Shown here piece by piece: positions 1 to 8,146 of a stretch of DNA of 41,048 bases. The number at the start of each line of letters is the position of its first letter. The first letter of the stretch is position 1. The notes under the pieces were generated by a model. It made no database searches and was not told where the DNA came from. It saw only the letters and a list, made by a program, of their open reading frames with translations. A program made the translations under genes and the position numbers. The stretch is from an uncultured Clostridia bacterium (lineage in GTDB: Bacteria > Bacillota > Clostridia > CALYAR01). The DNA lies in the NCBI GenBank assembly GCA_944393585.1, contig CALYAR010000102.1, positions 1-41,048 of the forward strand, written 5' to 3'.

Positions 1-1
1 C

Positions 2-454
2 GTAATCGGAGCTTTTTTCTTCCTGCTCGTTTTGTTTGCAGCACTGACATCGTCCATTTCTTTAATGGAAACCGTTGTATCCATTGTTCGGGACAAGCTG
101 CATTGGAAACGCATACCGGCCGTTCTGGCGGTAACCGCATTGGTCTTATTGGTGGGGATTCCTTCCTGCCTTGGGTATGGCCCGTGGGCGGCGGTAGAAT
201 TACTGGGCATGAAATTCCTGGATTTCTTTGATTTCCTCTCCAATTCCGTACTCATGCCGATCGTCGCTTTCCTCACCTGCATCATGATCGGCCATGTGGT
301 AGGAACGAAGGTTGTGTCCGATGAAGTCGAGCTGTCCGGCAAATTTAAACGAAAAAAATTATTTGAAGTTATGATCCGCTGGGTTGCCCCGCTCCTTCTG
401 CTGGTCATTTTGATCGGTGAAATTTTGAAGGTAACTGGAATTTATGCCATCTGA
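2..454 (+). CDS. Sodium-dependent transporter (NSS family), C-terminal fragment
   Basis: C-terminal part of a neurotransmitter:sodium symporter-type permease, which takes up amino acids or related amines with Na+. The 5' end lies outside the window, and the frame is open from base 2. About 150 residues are visible. They include the helix and loop reading FAALTSSISLMETVV, typical of NSS helix 8 (recalled), then hydrophobic segments around LAVTALVLLVGI, SVLMPIVAFLTCIMI and WVAPLLLLVILIGEIL. A basic loop (KFKRKK) precedes the last helix. The stop is TGA, followed about 70 bases later by a strong hairpin terminator, so this is the last gene of its transcript. The substrate cannot be told from this end of the protein. 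Confidence 0.85.
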   Translation, partial: VIGAFFFLLVLFAALTSSISLMETVVSIVRDKLHWKRIPAVLAVTALVLLVGIPSCLGYGPWAAVELLGMKFLDFFDFLSNSVLMPIVAFLTCIMIGHVVGTKVVSDEVELSGKFKRKKLFEVMIRWVAPLLLLVILIGEILKVTGIYAI

Positions 455-526
455 GAAAAGCGTGAAACGCTTTCTGTGGAGAAGCGGCGATTTCGATCAT
501 TAAAAAACTTTCTATTTTCTATAAGC

Positions 527-557
527 AAAATGGCCTGTTTTATCACAGGCCATTTTT
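527..557. terminator. Bidirectional intrinsic terminator
   Basis: Stem TGGCCTGT/ACAGGCCA (531-538 with 545-552), extended by A4/T4 pairs, with a six-base loop and a T run on both strands. It lies between the convergent transporter and isomerase genes. Confidence 0.9.
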
Positions 558-583
558 ATATGGATTAATGGAAACAAACAAAA

Positions 584-1204
<621 letters not shown>

Positions 1205-1262
1205 TTAAATCAGCATTTTCCCTTTGCAGCTTTTCTCTCCGCAAAAACCGTATCCTCTTTTA

Positions 1263-3449
1263 TTATACCAACAGGCTTCCCTTCGAAGGAGCTGGTTTTG
1301 TATCGGGATAATACACAAGGGTATAGGAGGAGGTAAATTCGCCGGCGGATAAGGTCAAGGTCATCGAATCGGCGCTGACATCCGGCAGGATCGTCCGCAC
1401 CGTCGGCCCCTGCAAATTTTCCCCTGCTTTGATTTCCGGATAACGCCAATCGAGCAGGAAGATGGTTTCTTCCCCGATCTGAAGCGAAGCCGTTACCGTG
1501 CCCTCCGGCAGAGGGCTCATAGAATCATGGAGCATCCAAAGCTCTGCCTCAAAAAGCTGCCCGGCGTGATAGGAAAACCGGAAAATCCTGGCGCTGGCCA
1601 ACGTCATTCGAAGCGAGTCCCGGACGGCATAATATGCCTTTTTCGGCCGGCAGGGATAATTCAAAAGGCTGTTGTTGGCGATGGTTGTCCAGGGCTCATT
1701 GTAGCACCAGTTAATTGCCATGGAACAATGCGGCTTTTTCCGCCGCGCCTCTTCATAAATACATTTGTAGCCTTCACTCTGCATCCACTGGCTTTTTTCC
1801 ACCATTTCAGCCAGCGATTCCATCTTGCCGAAGTATTTTTCCAGGGTGTGGATGGAACACCAGGTATCGCCCGGAAGCCATGCGTCAAACGCGTGATGGG
1901 CATAGGTAGTTTCATTCGGAACCATGGGGAAGAGCTGATCTTCCGGCATTGCCGCCAGCAGCAGATCCAGATCCGACAGGGATGGGACTCCAAATTCGGT
2001 ATATGCCGTAAAATCGGACTGGATCATGGCTTCGTAGACTTCCTGTCCGTTTGGATAGACGAACAAATAGCAGCCGTGCGCCATCCCCATCAGGGGTGAA
2101 GTATTGATATACGGACGTTTTTTGTCCAGCTCATAGCAGAGCTTATTCAAAAGACGCAGGGCGTAAGACTGCTCGGTCATCTTGGACCAGCTGTTAAACA
2201 ACTCGTTTCCGCCGCACCAGAAGGCCAGGCATGCGTGTCCGCGCAGACGCCGGATGATAGCCGACGCTTCGCTTTCCAAAACCTTGAGATAGGCGTCCGT
2301 TCCCACATAATTGTTGCAGGCAAGAGGAAATTCCTGCCAAACCAATATGCCGTATTCATCACAGAGGTCAAAGAAGCAGTCTTTATCAATGAAAGCGCCG
2401 CCCCAGCAGCGAAAGATGTTCATATTCGCCTCTTTTGCCAGCTTCACTTGCGGAAGATAAGTATCGTACGTGACTGTCCCGGGAAAGATTTCCGGATTGA
2501 CAAAGTTAGTCCCTTTGGCAAAAATGCGAACGCCGTTTAATGAAATGGTAATGGGAGGCGTGCTCCTGGTTTTGGGAAAGACGTTCGGCCGCCGCCAGGC
2601 GCCTTCATTCATCACCAGCTCTATGGTGCGAAAACCGGTCTGTCCCTGTTTCTGCGCTGTAATTTCCCCGTCTTTTTTTACCGTGAGGCTCCAGCGGTAG
2701 AGCGTAGGCTCTCCATATCCATTGCACCACCATAATTGAGGATTTTCCAGCGTAAAGCTTTCCTTTTGTCCTACACCCTGGAACAGGATTTCGCCGTCCG
2801 GAGAAAAAAAGCTCCAATGCGCCTCTCCTTCCCCATCCAGTTCAGCGTCCAGACAAACTGACACAGAAGAAAAATCCGGTGCAAGATCGTAGCTTACCTC
2901 CGCAGAACGAATGGCACAGGGCGTTATTTCCAGATAAGTATCATCCCATATACCCAGTGAAATTAAGCGCGGATGCCAGTCCCATCCATAGCAGACCGGG
3001 CTTTTACAGCTCTGCGCCGCTTCTTCGCGCGTATCGGGATGAACGCAGGCTGTCTTAGGCGCCGGATAGATAAGAATCTTCAGCTCGCCGCCCTCCTGCA
3101 GGGCTTCGGTAATATCCAGCCTGACAGGGCGGAACATCCCTTCCTGATGAAAAAGGAAGCGCCCGTTCATATGGATTTCGAACTCATAGTCAATGCCGGC
3201 ACTCACAAAATAGACGCGGCACCCTTCCGTGACATCGACGGAATTGAGATCTGCCTGATAAACCCAATACACGTCTTCCATCCATTTATATTCCTTGAAG
3301 TTCAAATTGTAGTGATAATCGCCCATTCCTTCCGCCTTTGCCCAGTCCAGCTGAACGGCGCCGGGGACCTGGGCGGGAACCATTTTTTGCGGAGTAAGAT
3401 CCTTATCAGGGGTAAAGCCAACGCTCCAGCAGAGTTCCTGCTTACTCAT
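1263..3449 (-). CDS. Glycoside hydrolase family 2 beta-mannosidase
   Basis: A 728-residue GH2 enzyme that removes terminal beta-linked mannose from manno-oligosaccharides or N-glycan cores. Order: N-terminal sugar-binding jelly roll (about 1-170), immunoglobulin-like domain, TIM barrel (about 290-600) and a C-terminal beta domain. The acid/base Glu is in FWCGGNEL (Glu416) and the likely nucleophile is in YTEFGVPS (Glu485). CWGGAF and LVWQEFPLAC are beta-mannosidase-like barrel strands. The start is the ATG of MSKQELCW, preceded by GGAGAGAGG; the frame is open 36 codons further without support. No signal peptide, so it acts on imported oligosaccharides. It probably shares a transcript or regulation with the downstream isomerase. 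A beta-galactosidase or glucuronidase activity is less likely but not excluded. Confidence 0.85.
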   Translation of the reverse strand: MSKQELCWSVGFTPDKDLTPQKMVPAQVPGAVQLDWAKAEGMGDYHYNLNFKEYKWMEDVYWVYQADLNSVDVTEGCRVYFVSAGIDYEFEIHMNGRFLFHQEGMFRPVRLDITEALQEGGELKILIYPAPKTACVHPDTREEAAQSCKSPVCYGWDWHPRLISLGIWDDTYLEITPCAIRSAEVSYDLAPDFSSVSVCLDAELDGEGEAHWSFFSPDGEILFQGVGQKESFTLENPQLWWCNGYGEPTLYRWSLTVKKDGEITAQKQGQTGFRTIELVMNEGAWRRPNVFPKTRSTPPITISLNGVRIFAKGTNFVNPEIFPGTVTYDTYLPQVKLAKEANMNIFRCWGGAFIDKDCFFDLCDEYGILVWQEFPLACNNYVGTDAYLKVLESEASAIIRRLRGHACLAFWCGGNELFNSWSKMTEQSYALRLLNKLCYELDKKRPYINTSPLMGMAHGCYLFVYPNGQEVYEAMIQSDFTAYTEFGVPSLSDLDLLLAAMPEDQLFPMVPNETTYAHHAFDAWLPGDTWCSIHTLEKYFGKMESLAEMVEKSQWMQSEGYKCIYEEARRKKPHCSMAINWCYNEPWTTIANNSLLNYPCRPKKAYYAVRDSLRMTLASARIFRFSYHAGQLFEAELWMLHDSMSPLPEGTVTASLQIGEETIFLLDWRYPEIKAGENLQGPTVRTILPDVSADSMTLTLSAGEFTSSYTLVYYPDTKPAPSKGSLLV

Positions 3450-3515
3450 AATTGCATCCCTCTCTCCAATGAATTCTTTTGAAATGGATTTTCCTTTTAA
3501 ATGATAAATCAGTTT

Positions 3516-3534
3516 TACCATTGTATTTATGGTA
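3516..3534. promoter_or_regulatory. Candidate operator/promoter of the beta-mannosidase gene
   Basis: Inverted repeat TACCAT-N7-ATGGTA, 67-85 bases upstream of the mannosidase start. On the minus strand a TTGCGT (3557-3552) is 17 bases from TACCAT (3534-3529), so the repeat would cover the -10. The promoter match is weak. It differs in sequence from the repeat before the isomerase. Confidence 0.35.
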
Positions 3535-3601
3535 GCATAAATCGCAGTAACACGCAAGATTTCAAGATATTTTTATGACCGGGAATCTAAGGTTTCGCGT
3601 A

Positions 3602-3630
3602 TTGTATGGATCATGGGAGTGTGGTATAAT
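3602..3630 (+). promoter_or_regulatory. Sigma-A promoter for rdgB-mntP
   Basis: TTGTAT, 17-base spacer, TATAAT. Transcription would start near 3637 and leave a leader of about 189 bases before rdgB. Confidence 0.7.
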
Positions 3631-3825
3631 GATAGCCGTGATTTTATGAAAAAGACGGCGGTTTGCAAAAGGAAACCAGGATTTTTTGCTGAAAAATCGA
3701 ACATATCTCAAAATAATAGCCTCACGGGCTGAAACAGCGCTTTTTATCCTGATTTCAGAAAGTATCGGGTTATTGCAGCAAAAAATTTTATATAAATTGA
3801 TTGGAAAATAAATGGGAGGAGTAAT
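3631..3825 (+). other. Long 5' leader of rdgB-mntP
   Basis: About 190 untranslated bases follow the promoter. Small potential hairpins are visible (AGCC-TCAC-GGCT-like near 3719; GGTTT...AAACC near 3660). The conserved cores of the Mn-sensing yybP-ykoY riboswitch were looked for, because mntP lies in the operon, and were not seen. There is no clear terminator in the leader. Confidence 0.4.
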
Positions 3826-4434
3826 ATGAAACTATTGATTGCATCCGGAAACCACGGAAAAATCCGCGAGTTTGCCGAAATATTGTCCCAATACGGGATT
3901 GAGGTGTGCGGAGCCGCAGAAGCGGGAATTTCAATGGAGGTAGAAGAAGACGGGACAACGTTTTTTGAAAATGCTTATAAAAAAGCGCATACCATTGCAC
4001 AGCTGTCTCATACGCCTGTGCTCGCAGACGATTCTGGGCTTTGCGTATATGCGCTCTGCGGAGAGCCGGGCGTGTATTCCGCCCGCTACAGCGGAGAAGG
4101 AGCCACCGACGAGAAAAACAATGCGCTTCTTCTGGAAAAAATGAAGGATATCCCACAACAGGAACGCGGCGGGAAGTTTGTCTGTTCCATTGTGGTCTGT
4201 TTTCCCGACGGCAGCTTTGAGCAGGGATACGGTGAAACTTACGGCCGGATTTTAACCGAAGAAGCGGGACAGGGCGGATTTGGCTATGATCCCTTATTTT
4301 ATTCTGATGATTTGAACCAATCGTTCGGCGAGGCGGCGCAGGAAGAAAAGAACCGGGTAAGCCACCGTGCGCGGGCGATCATGGAAATCATACCAAAAAT
4401 CTGCGCGCGGCTTGCTGTTTCAGATCAAAAGTGA
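3826..4434 (+). CDS. rdgB: XTP/dITP diphosphatase (non-canonical purine NTP pyrophosphatase)
   Basis: House-cleaning enzyme of the HAM1/RdgB family. It hydrolyses ITP, dITP and XTP to monophosphates plus pyrophosphate, keeping deaminated purines out of DNA and RNA. The 202 residues match the family length. Signatures visible: IASGNHGKIREF at the N-terminus (substrate loop), FFENAYKKA, LADDSGLCVYAL with the catalytic Asp, GVYSARYSG, GFGYDPLFY, and the C-terminal SHRARA. The start is ATG after GGGAGGAGTAAT. It is first in an operon with mntP, 13 bases apart. The pairing has no obvious metabolic logic beyond a shared transcript. Confidence 0.95.
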   Translation: MKLLIASGNHGKIREFAEILSQYGIEVCGAAEAGISMEVEEDGTTFFENAYKKAHTIAQLSHTPVLADDSGLCVYALCGEPGVYSARYSGEGATDEKNNALLLEKMKDIPQQERGGKFVCSIVVCFPDGSFEQGYGETYGRILTEEAGQGGFGYDPLFYSDDLNQSFGEAAQEEKNRVSHRARAIMEIIPKICARLAVSDQK

Positions 4435-4447
4435 GGAGTAGGAAAAG

Positions 4448-5020
4448 ATGGATTTTACAACTTTACTGTTTCTTGCGCTTGGCTTGTCAATGGACGCATG
4501 CGCGGTTTCCATTTCCAACGGCTTAAGCTTCCGAAACTATGGAAAAAAAGAGGCTTTTCTCACTTCCCTGGCTTTTGGCTTTTTCCAGGCGCTTATGCCG
4601 GTTATTGGTTTTTTTGCCGGACAGCTGTTTGCCGGAGCCATCCAGGCAGTTGACCACTGGGTCGCTTTAATCCTTTTAGGATACATAGGCGGCAAAATGA
4701 TATTTGAGGCGGTTCGGGAGCTGCGCCATCCGCAAAACTGTGACGTCAACCGGACTTTGTCGCCCCGCATGGTACTCATGCAGGCGGTAGCAACCAGCAT
4801 TGACGCCCTGGCCGTAGGAATCAGTCTTTCGCTGATGAAGGTGAATATCGCATTTGCCGCTTCCTCCATCGGAATCATAACCTTCCTTTGCTGTATTCTG
4901 GGCTCCCTGCTCGGGAAAAAATTCGGCTCTATGCTGAAGGAAAAAGCCGAAATTGCCGGAGGACTGATCCTGGTTGTCATCGGAATCAAGATTTTTGTAG
5001 AGCATATTTTTGGACTGTAA
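4448..5020 (+). CDS. mntP: Putative manganese efflux pump MntP
   Basis: A 190-residue, six-helix inner-membrane protein of the MntP (YebN/DUF204) family, exporting Mn2+ to limit toxicity. The family hallmarks appear twice as inverted halves. The first is GLSMDACAVSISNGL near residues 13-27 and the second is ATSIDALAVGISL near 115-127; each carries the conserved acidic residue in a membrane helix. LGYIGGKMI is also typical. GAGGAG precedes the ATG, and translation follows rdgB closely. A rho-independent terminator lies about 95 bases downstream. No Mn riboswitch was recognised directly upstream, as expected for a second gene in an operon. Confidence 0.93.
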   Translation: MDFTTLLFLALGLSMDACAVSISNGLSFRNYGKKEAFLTSLAFGFFQALMPVIGFFAGQLFAGAIQAVDHWVALILLGYIGGKMIFEAVRELRHPQNCDVNRTLSPRMVLMQAVATSIDALAVGISLSLMKVNIAFAASSIGIITFLCCILGSLLGKKFGSMLKEKAEIAGGLILVVIGIKIFVEHIFGL

Positions 5021-5114
5021 TAGAAAAGCAGAAGTCCATGTGCCTGATCTCCGTGCCAAAACCGTTCAGGCGGGGCTGATTTGAAATGGGGCTTGCAATA
5101 TCATTGCATAATGG

Positions 5115-5165
5115 AACGGCACAGGCTCTGGTGAAATTGTCCATCGGAACCTGTGCCGTTTCGTT
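5115..5165 (+). terminator. Terminator after mntP
   Basis: Eleven-base stem AACGGCACAGG/CCTGTGCCGTT (5115-5125 with 5150-5160) followed by TTCGTTTTG. It also stands at the end of the minus-strand methyltransferase gene. Confidence 0.8.
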
Positions 5166-5270
5166 TTGCGCTAAAAAACATTAGCCCCTTGTGCTTTCCT
5201 TGAAAAATGCGCTCTCAGCGGCTTCAAATATACCGCAAATCTATGGTCTGTATTCCGAATATTTTCTCTG

Positions 5271-5960
5271 CTACGCTTTCCGGTATTCAGCGAAGAAAAA
5301 TAAAGGCAGGTCGCTGTTTTTATTTTTCCCATCGTATGAGACGGGTTCCGCAGTGTGCTGCAATACCAATCCGTTTTGAGCCGCAAGATTTAAATAATAG
5401 GACAGCGAACGATGGAAATGTTCCGTTTCTCCCCAAAATTGGTTCGAAAATTGATAAGGTTTAATATATTTTTCTATTACCTTCGCATATCGATAGCCAT
5501 TCGTGTCCTTCAGCCAATGGCAATCATAAAATGCAGGATGAACGATCGAATAATAAAATATGCCTCCTGTCTTAAGTACCCTTTTACATTCCGAAAAAAC
5601 AAAGTCAATGTTTTCAACATCCATTAACACCTGATTCGAAAATACAAGGTCAAATTGATTGTCGCCGAAGGGGAAAGGCATTGTGATATCCACAACAGAA
5701 AATTCTGTCAGAGGATACCGTTTTCGGGCTATCTCAATCATTTTTTCCGATCCATCAATTCCAATCGCTTCTGCCCCTATGCTCCTGAAATAATTTGTGT
5801 AGTACCCATAACCGCACCCAAGGTCTAATAGCTTTTCACCATTCAAATGCTCAAATCTGGTTTTCACTACTTTTTTATTGCCCTGCGCATATTCTGAGCA
5901 TTCCTGATCTTCCATATATTTTAAGGCAGCATGATTCCATTGGTTTATGATATCTTTCAT
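5271..5960 (-). CDS. Class I SAM-dependent methyltransferase, substrate unknown
   Basis: A 229-residue Rossmann-fold methyltransferase (Methyltransf_11/25 type). The SAM site is visible: motif I LLDLGCGYGYYT near residue 50, the acidic end of strand 2 in IGIDGSEKMI, motif II VVDITMPFPF, motif IV FDLVFSNQVLMDV, and the post-motif LKTGGIFYYS. The C-terminal half (PAFYDCHW, HFHRSLSYY) resembles small-molecule methyltransferases, but the acceptor cannot be named. The start is ATG preceded by GGGAGACAGAAAA; a TTG 15 bases upstream is in frame but overlaps that ribosome site. This stretch is visibly AT-richer than its neighbours. It stands alone. Confidence 0.85.
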   Translation of the reverse strand: MKDIINQWNHAALKYMEDQECSEYAQGNKKVVKTRFEHLNGEKLLDLGCGYGYYTNYFRSIGAEAIGIDGSEKMIEIARKRYPLTEFSVVDITMPFPFGDNQFDLVFSNQVLMDVENIDFVFSECKRVLKTGGIFYYSIVHPAFYDCHWLKDTNGYRYAKVIEKYIKPYQFSNQFWGETEHFHRSLSYYLNLAAQNGLVLQHTAEPVSYDGKNKNSDLPLFFFAEYRKA

Positions 5961-6141
5961 TTTTCTGTCTCCCAAAATAAAACAACTCTGTTTCCCTTGC
6001 TATTGCCCTTATGTGTGTCTGGAAAAGGATAAATTATGTGAAATCATCCGGCAGAGAGAAATTGCTTTGCAAAAATCTTTTCAATTTCATACGCAAGGCT
6101 CGATTCCTGTTGTATCCTGATTTTCAATTCAGCCGGTTCAT

Positions 6142-6810
6142 TTATATATAGTTTAACAGATCAAGCGGCGTTTCGATTTGCCTGAATGTTTCTTTTCTTC
6201 CTGAGGGCTGTGAAGTACCCTCTTTTAAGTACCAAACCGCTTGCACCGTATTCATTCCCAGTTCTCTGGCGGCTTCCAGCTCGCCGCCCGCTCCATCACC
6301 TACATAGAAACATTCTCCGCTGCTTACCGATAACTGCTTCATACATCTGATATAAATCTCAGGATCTGGTTTTTTTACTCCCTGTTCATACGATAAGCAT
6401 ACTGCATCAAAATAAGGAAATAAGATGCTGTTTCGAATCACAATTGCCTCTTCTGAAAAACAATTGCTGATTAAACCTATCTTGATCCTCTTCTCCTTTA
6501 AACGGGATAACAACGGAACGATTTCCGGGTGCAAATGATGAAAGCATTCTTCTTTTACTGCCACCCGTTTTTGAACAATCATTTCCATTCGTTCCTTAGA
6601 ATAGCACTGATTCATTTTTAAAATTTCTTCCAGCGCCTCTTCAAAGGTCATTTTACCTGTAGTCCGGTCGTTGTCAGTAGTTTTCCAGTCTTCTCGAAAT
6701 TTATCCGGCGGGATCTTGGCATCGATTGCTATCTGTGATCCAAAATATGGGGAACATGCAAAGAGAGTAACCAGTGTTTCGTACATATCAAAAATGACTG
6801 CTTTTATCAT
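6142..6810 (-). CDS. HAD-superfamily hydrolase with a DxYxT nucleophile motif
   Basis: A 222-residue haloacid-dehalogenase-fold protein with an alpha-helical cap. Motif I reads VIFDMYETL (Asp8), so the usual second Asp of DxDxT, the phosphatase acid/base, is Tyr10. Other motifs are present: LISN (motif II Ser), KKPDPEIY (motif III Lys), and GDGAGGELEAA (motif IV acids). A tyrosine there is known in 2-haloacid dehalogenases and some HAD relatives, so ordinary phosphatase activity should not be assumed. The start ATG follows AGGAGGTATTT. It is 66 bases downstream of the UroD-like gene on the same strand and probably cotranscribed. It shares the AT-richer composition of the methyltransferase stretch. 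Confidence 0.85.
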   Translation of the reverse strand: MIKAVIFDMYETLVTLFACSPYFGSQIAIDAKIPPDKFREDWKTTDNDRTTGKMTFEEALEEILKMNQCYSKERMEMIVQKRVAVKEECFHHLHPEIVPLLSRLKEKRIKIGLISNCFSEEAIVIRNSILFPYFDAVCLSYEQGVKKPDPEIYIRCMKQLSVSSGECFYVGDGAGGELEAARELGMNTVQAVWYLKEGTSQPSGRKETFRQIETPLDLLNYI

Positions 6811-6876
6811 AAATACCTCCTGCTCTGTTTTTCCGCACCTTCAATGGCTCGCTGCAAATAAAATTTCTACAGGTAA

Positions 6877-7980
6877 TTATCGGGAAAAAGCTTTGACTGC
6901 CCGGCACATGGCAATTAAATTTTCCGGCGGAACGTCCATCTGAACGTTATGGGAAGGCGCCGCAACAAAACCGCCGTTTTCGCCCATGATGGTCAAAACC
7001 CTTTCTACCTCCTGTTCAACCTCCGATACACTTCCATGACTGAGCAGGTTTTGCTCATCAATCGCACCCCAGAAGACCAGACGGTCTCCGAATTCAGCTT
7101 TTAAGCGGTCAGGTTCCATTTCAAACGCGCCGGGCTGAACAGGATTTAAAATATCGATTCCCGTAGCAAGCAGCTCCGGGAGCAGGCGATACACCGACCC
7201 GCAGGTGTGATGGAAAAAATAAGCCTTTGTCATGCTTTTGGTCAGCTCGATACGCCGCTTCATCCAAGGCGCTACCTGCTCACGGAAACAGGCCGGAGAG
7301 ATGAGCGGACCGGACTGCGATCCAAAATCGTCGCCGCTTGTCGTGACATGGATATAGGCGCCCAGCTTGGAATAATACGTTTCAATTACAGCTTTTTGAT
7401 ATTCATAGACCTTTTGATAGAAAAGCTCAACAAATTCAGGTTCCGCCGCCATGCGATACAAAAAATCGTCGTATCCGCACATCCAGCACCCCAGCTCCAT
7501 CACGCCGTAAACCGGGTGACCGGCTACTACCACATAGTCAGAATCATACCACAGCGTTTTGGCCTCCCGGGCGAGTTCTTCAAATACTTGAGGGGGAATT
7601 TCGGATACTTTGGGAAAAGGAAAGCGTTTCAAATCTTCTATCGTCGCATCTTTGAGCGGAGAATCCGTGATATCATAGTAAAGACCCGTCCAGGTGCGTG
7701 TCACGCCCCAGCTGTCGGTATACCAGTTCGGACCGCTCCTGCACAGGCTGTTTTGCGGATGCAGCACGTCGCCGACACAGCGAAAGTCCGTATCCAGCGT
7801 GCGTAAAATGGCTTCTTTGGCCGTGGCCGGATCTGATTTGGGCAGCCCAAGCGCCTGCGCAAGCCGTTCATAGTATTGGGGATCTGCCACAGCCGTCAGA
7901 CAGGTACCCGCAAAATCAAGCGGCACTTGTTTAACAGGTTGATGCCGCATGGTTTGATCAAAGCATTCGCGTCTGTTCAT
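6877..7980 (-). CDS. Uroporphyrinogen decarboxylase-family protein (MtaA/CmuA-like), first copy
   Basis: A 367-residue UroD-fold TIM-barrel protein. Relatives include heme HemE and the corrinoid:coenzyme methyltransferases MtaA and CmuA. Visible: N-terminal MNRRECFDQTMRHQPVKQVP (the usual opening of this subgroup), SGDDFGSQSGPLISP near 215-229, HHTCGSV near 257-263 with the His-x-Cys pair that binds zinc in MtaA-type enzymes, NPVQPGA, LVFWGAIDEQ, and a C-terminal GGFVAAPSHNVQ. No heme genes are nearby, so a methyltransferase-like role is likelier than heme synthesis. No corrinoid protein is adjacent. AGGAGG precedes the ATG. A second, divergent copy is at 30591-31862. Confidence 0.83.
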   Translation of the reverse strand: MNRRECFDQTMRHQPVKQVPLDFAGTCLTAVADPQYYERLAQALGLPKSDPATAKEAILRTLDTDFRCVGDVLHPQNSLCRSGPNWYTDSWGVTRTWTGLYYDITDSPLKDATIEDLKRFPFPKVSEIPPQVFEELAREAKTLWYDSDYVVVAGHPVYGVMELGCWMCGYDDFLYRMAAEPEFVELFYQKVYEYQKAVIETYYSKLGAYIHVTTSGDDFGSQSGPLISPACFREQVAPWMKRRIELTKSMTKAYFFHHTCGSVYRLLPELLATGIDILNPVQPGAFEMEPDRLKAEFGDRLVFWGAIDEQNLLSHGSVSEVEQEVERVLTIMGENGGFVAAPSHNVQMDVPPENLIAMCRAVKAFSR

Positions 7981-8081
7981 GATTCAATCCCTCCTGATTC
8001 ATTTGTTGTCACCATTATAATTTGCTTTCAAGCCGCGGTCAATGACGGGAATGAACTTCATTTGTAAGATAATTCAAAATG

Positions 8082-8121
8082 AAATACGCAAAGCCGTCAT
8101 TTTCTGCGGCTTTGCGTATTT
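8082..8121. terminator. Terminator after glnN
   Basis: Fifteen-base perfect stem AAATACGCAAAGCCG/CGGCTTTGCGTATTT (8082-8096 with 8107-8121) and T-rich flanks on both strands. It ends the minus-strand asnA-glnN transcript 25 bases past the glnN stop. Confidence 0.9.
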
Positions 8122-8146
8122 TTCCTGTGGTATTCCGGAATGGATT

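Noticed and set aside
1527-2099. 190-codon plus-strand frame within the beta-mannosidase
   Set aside because: It is antisense to a clear GH2 gene and has no ribosome site or recognisable domain.
3631-3825. Possible manganese riboswitch before rdgB-mntP
   Set aside because: The conserved yybP-ykoY core sequences were not found. The leader is long but unassigned.
5405-5425. Second SOS-like box GAAC...GTTC in the methyltransferase gene
   Set aside because: The arms are separated by nine bases instead of four and the site lies inside a coding region.
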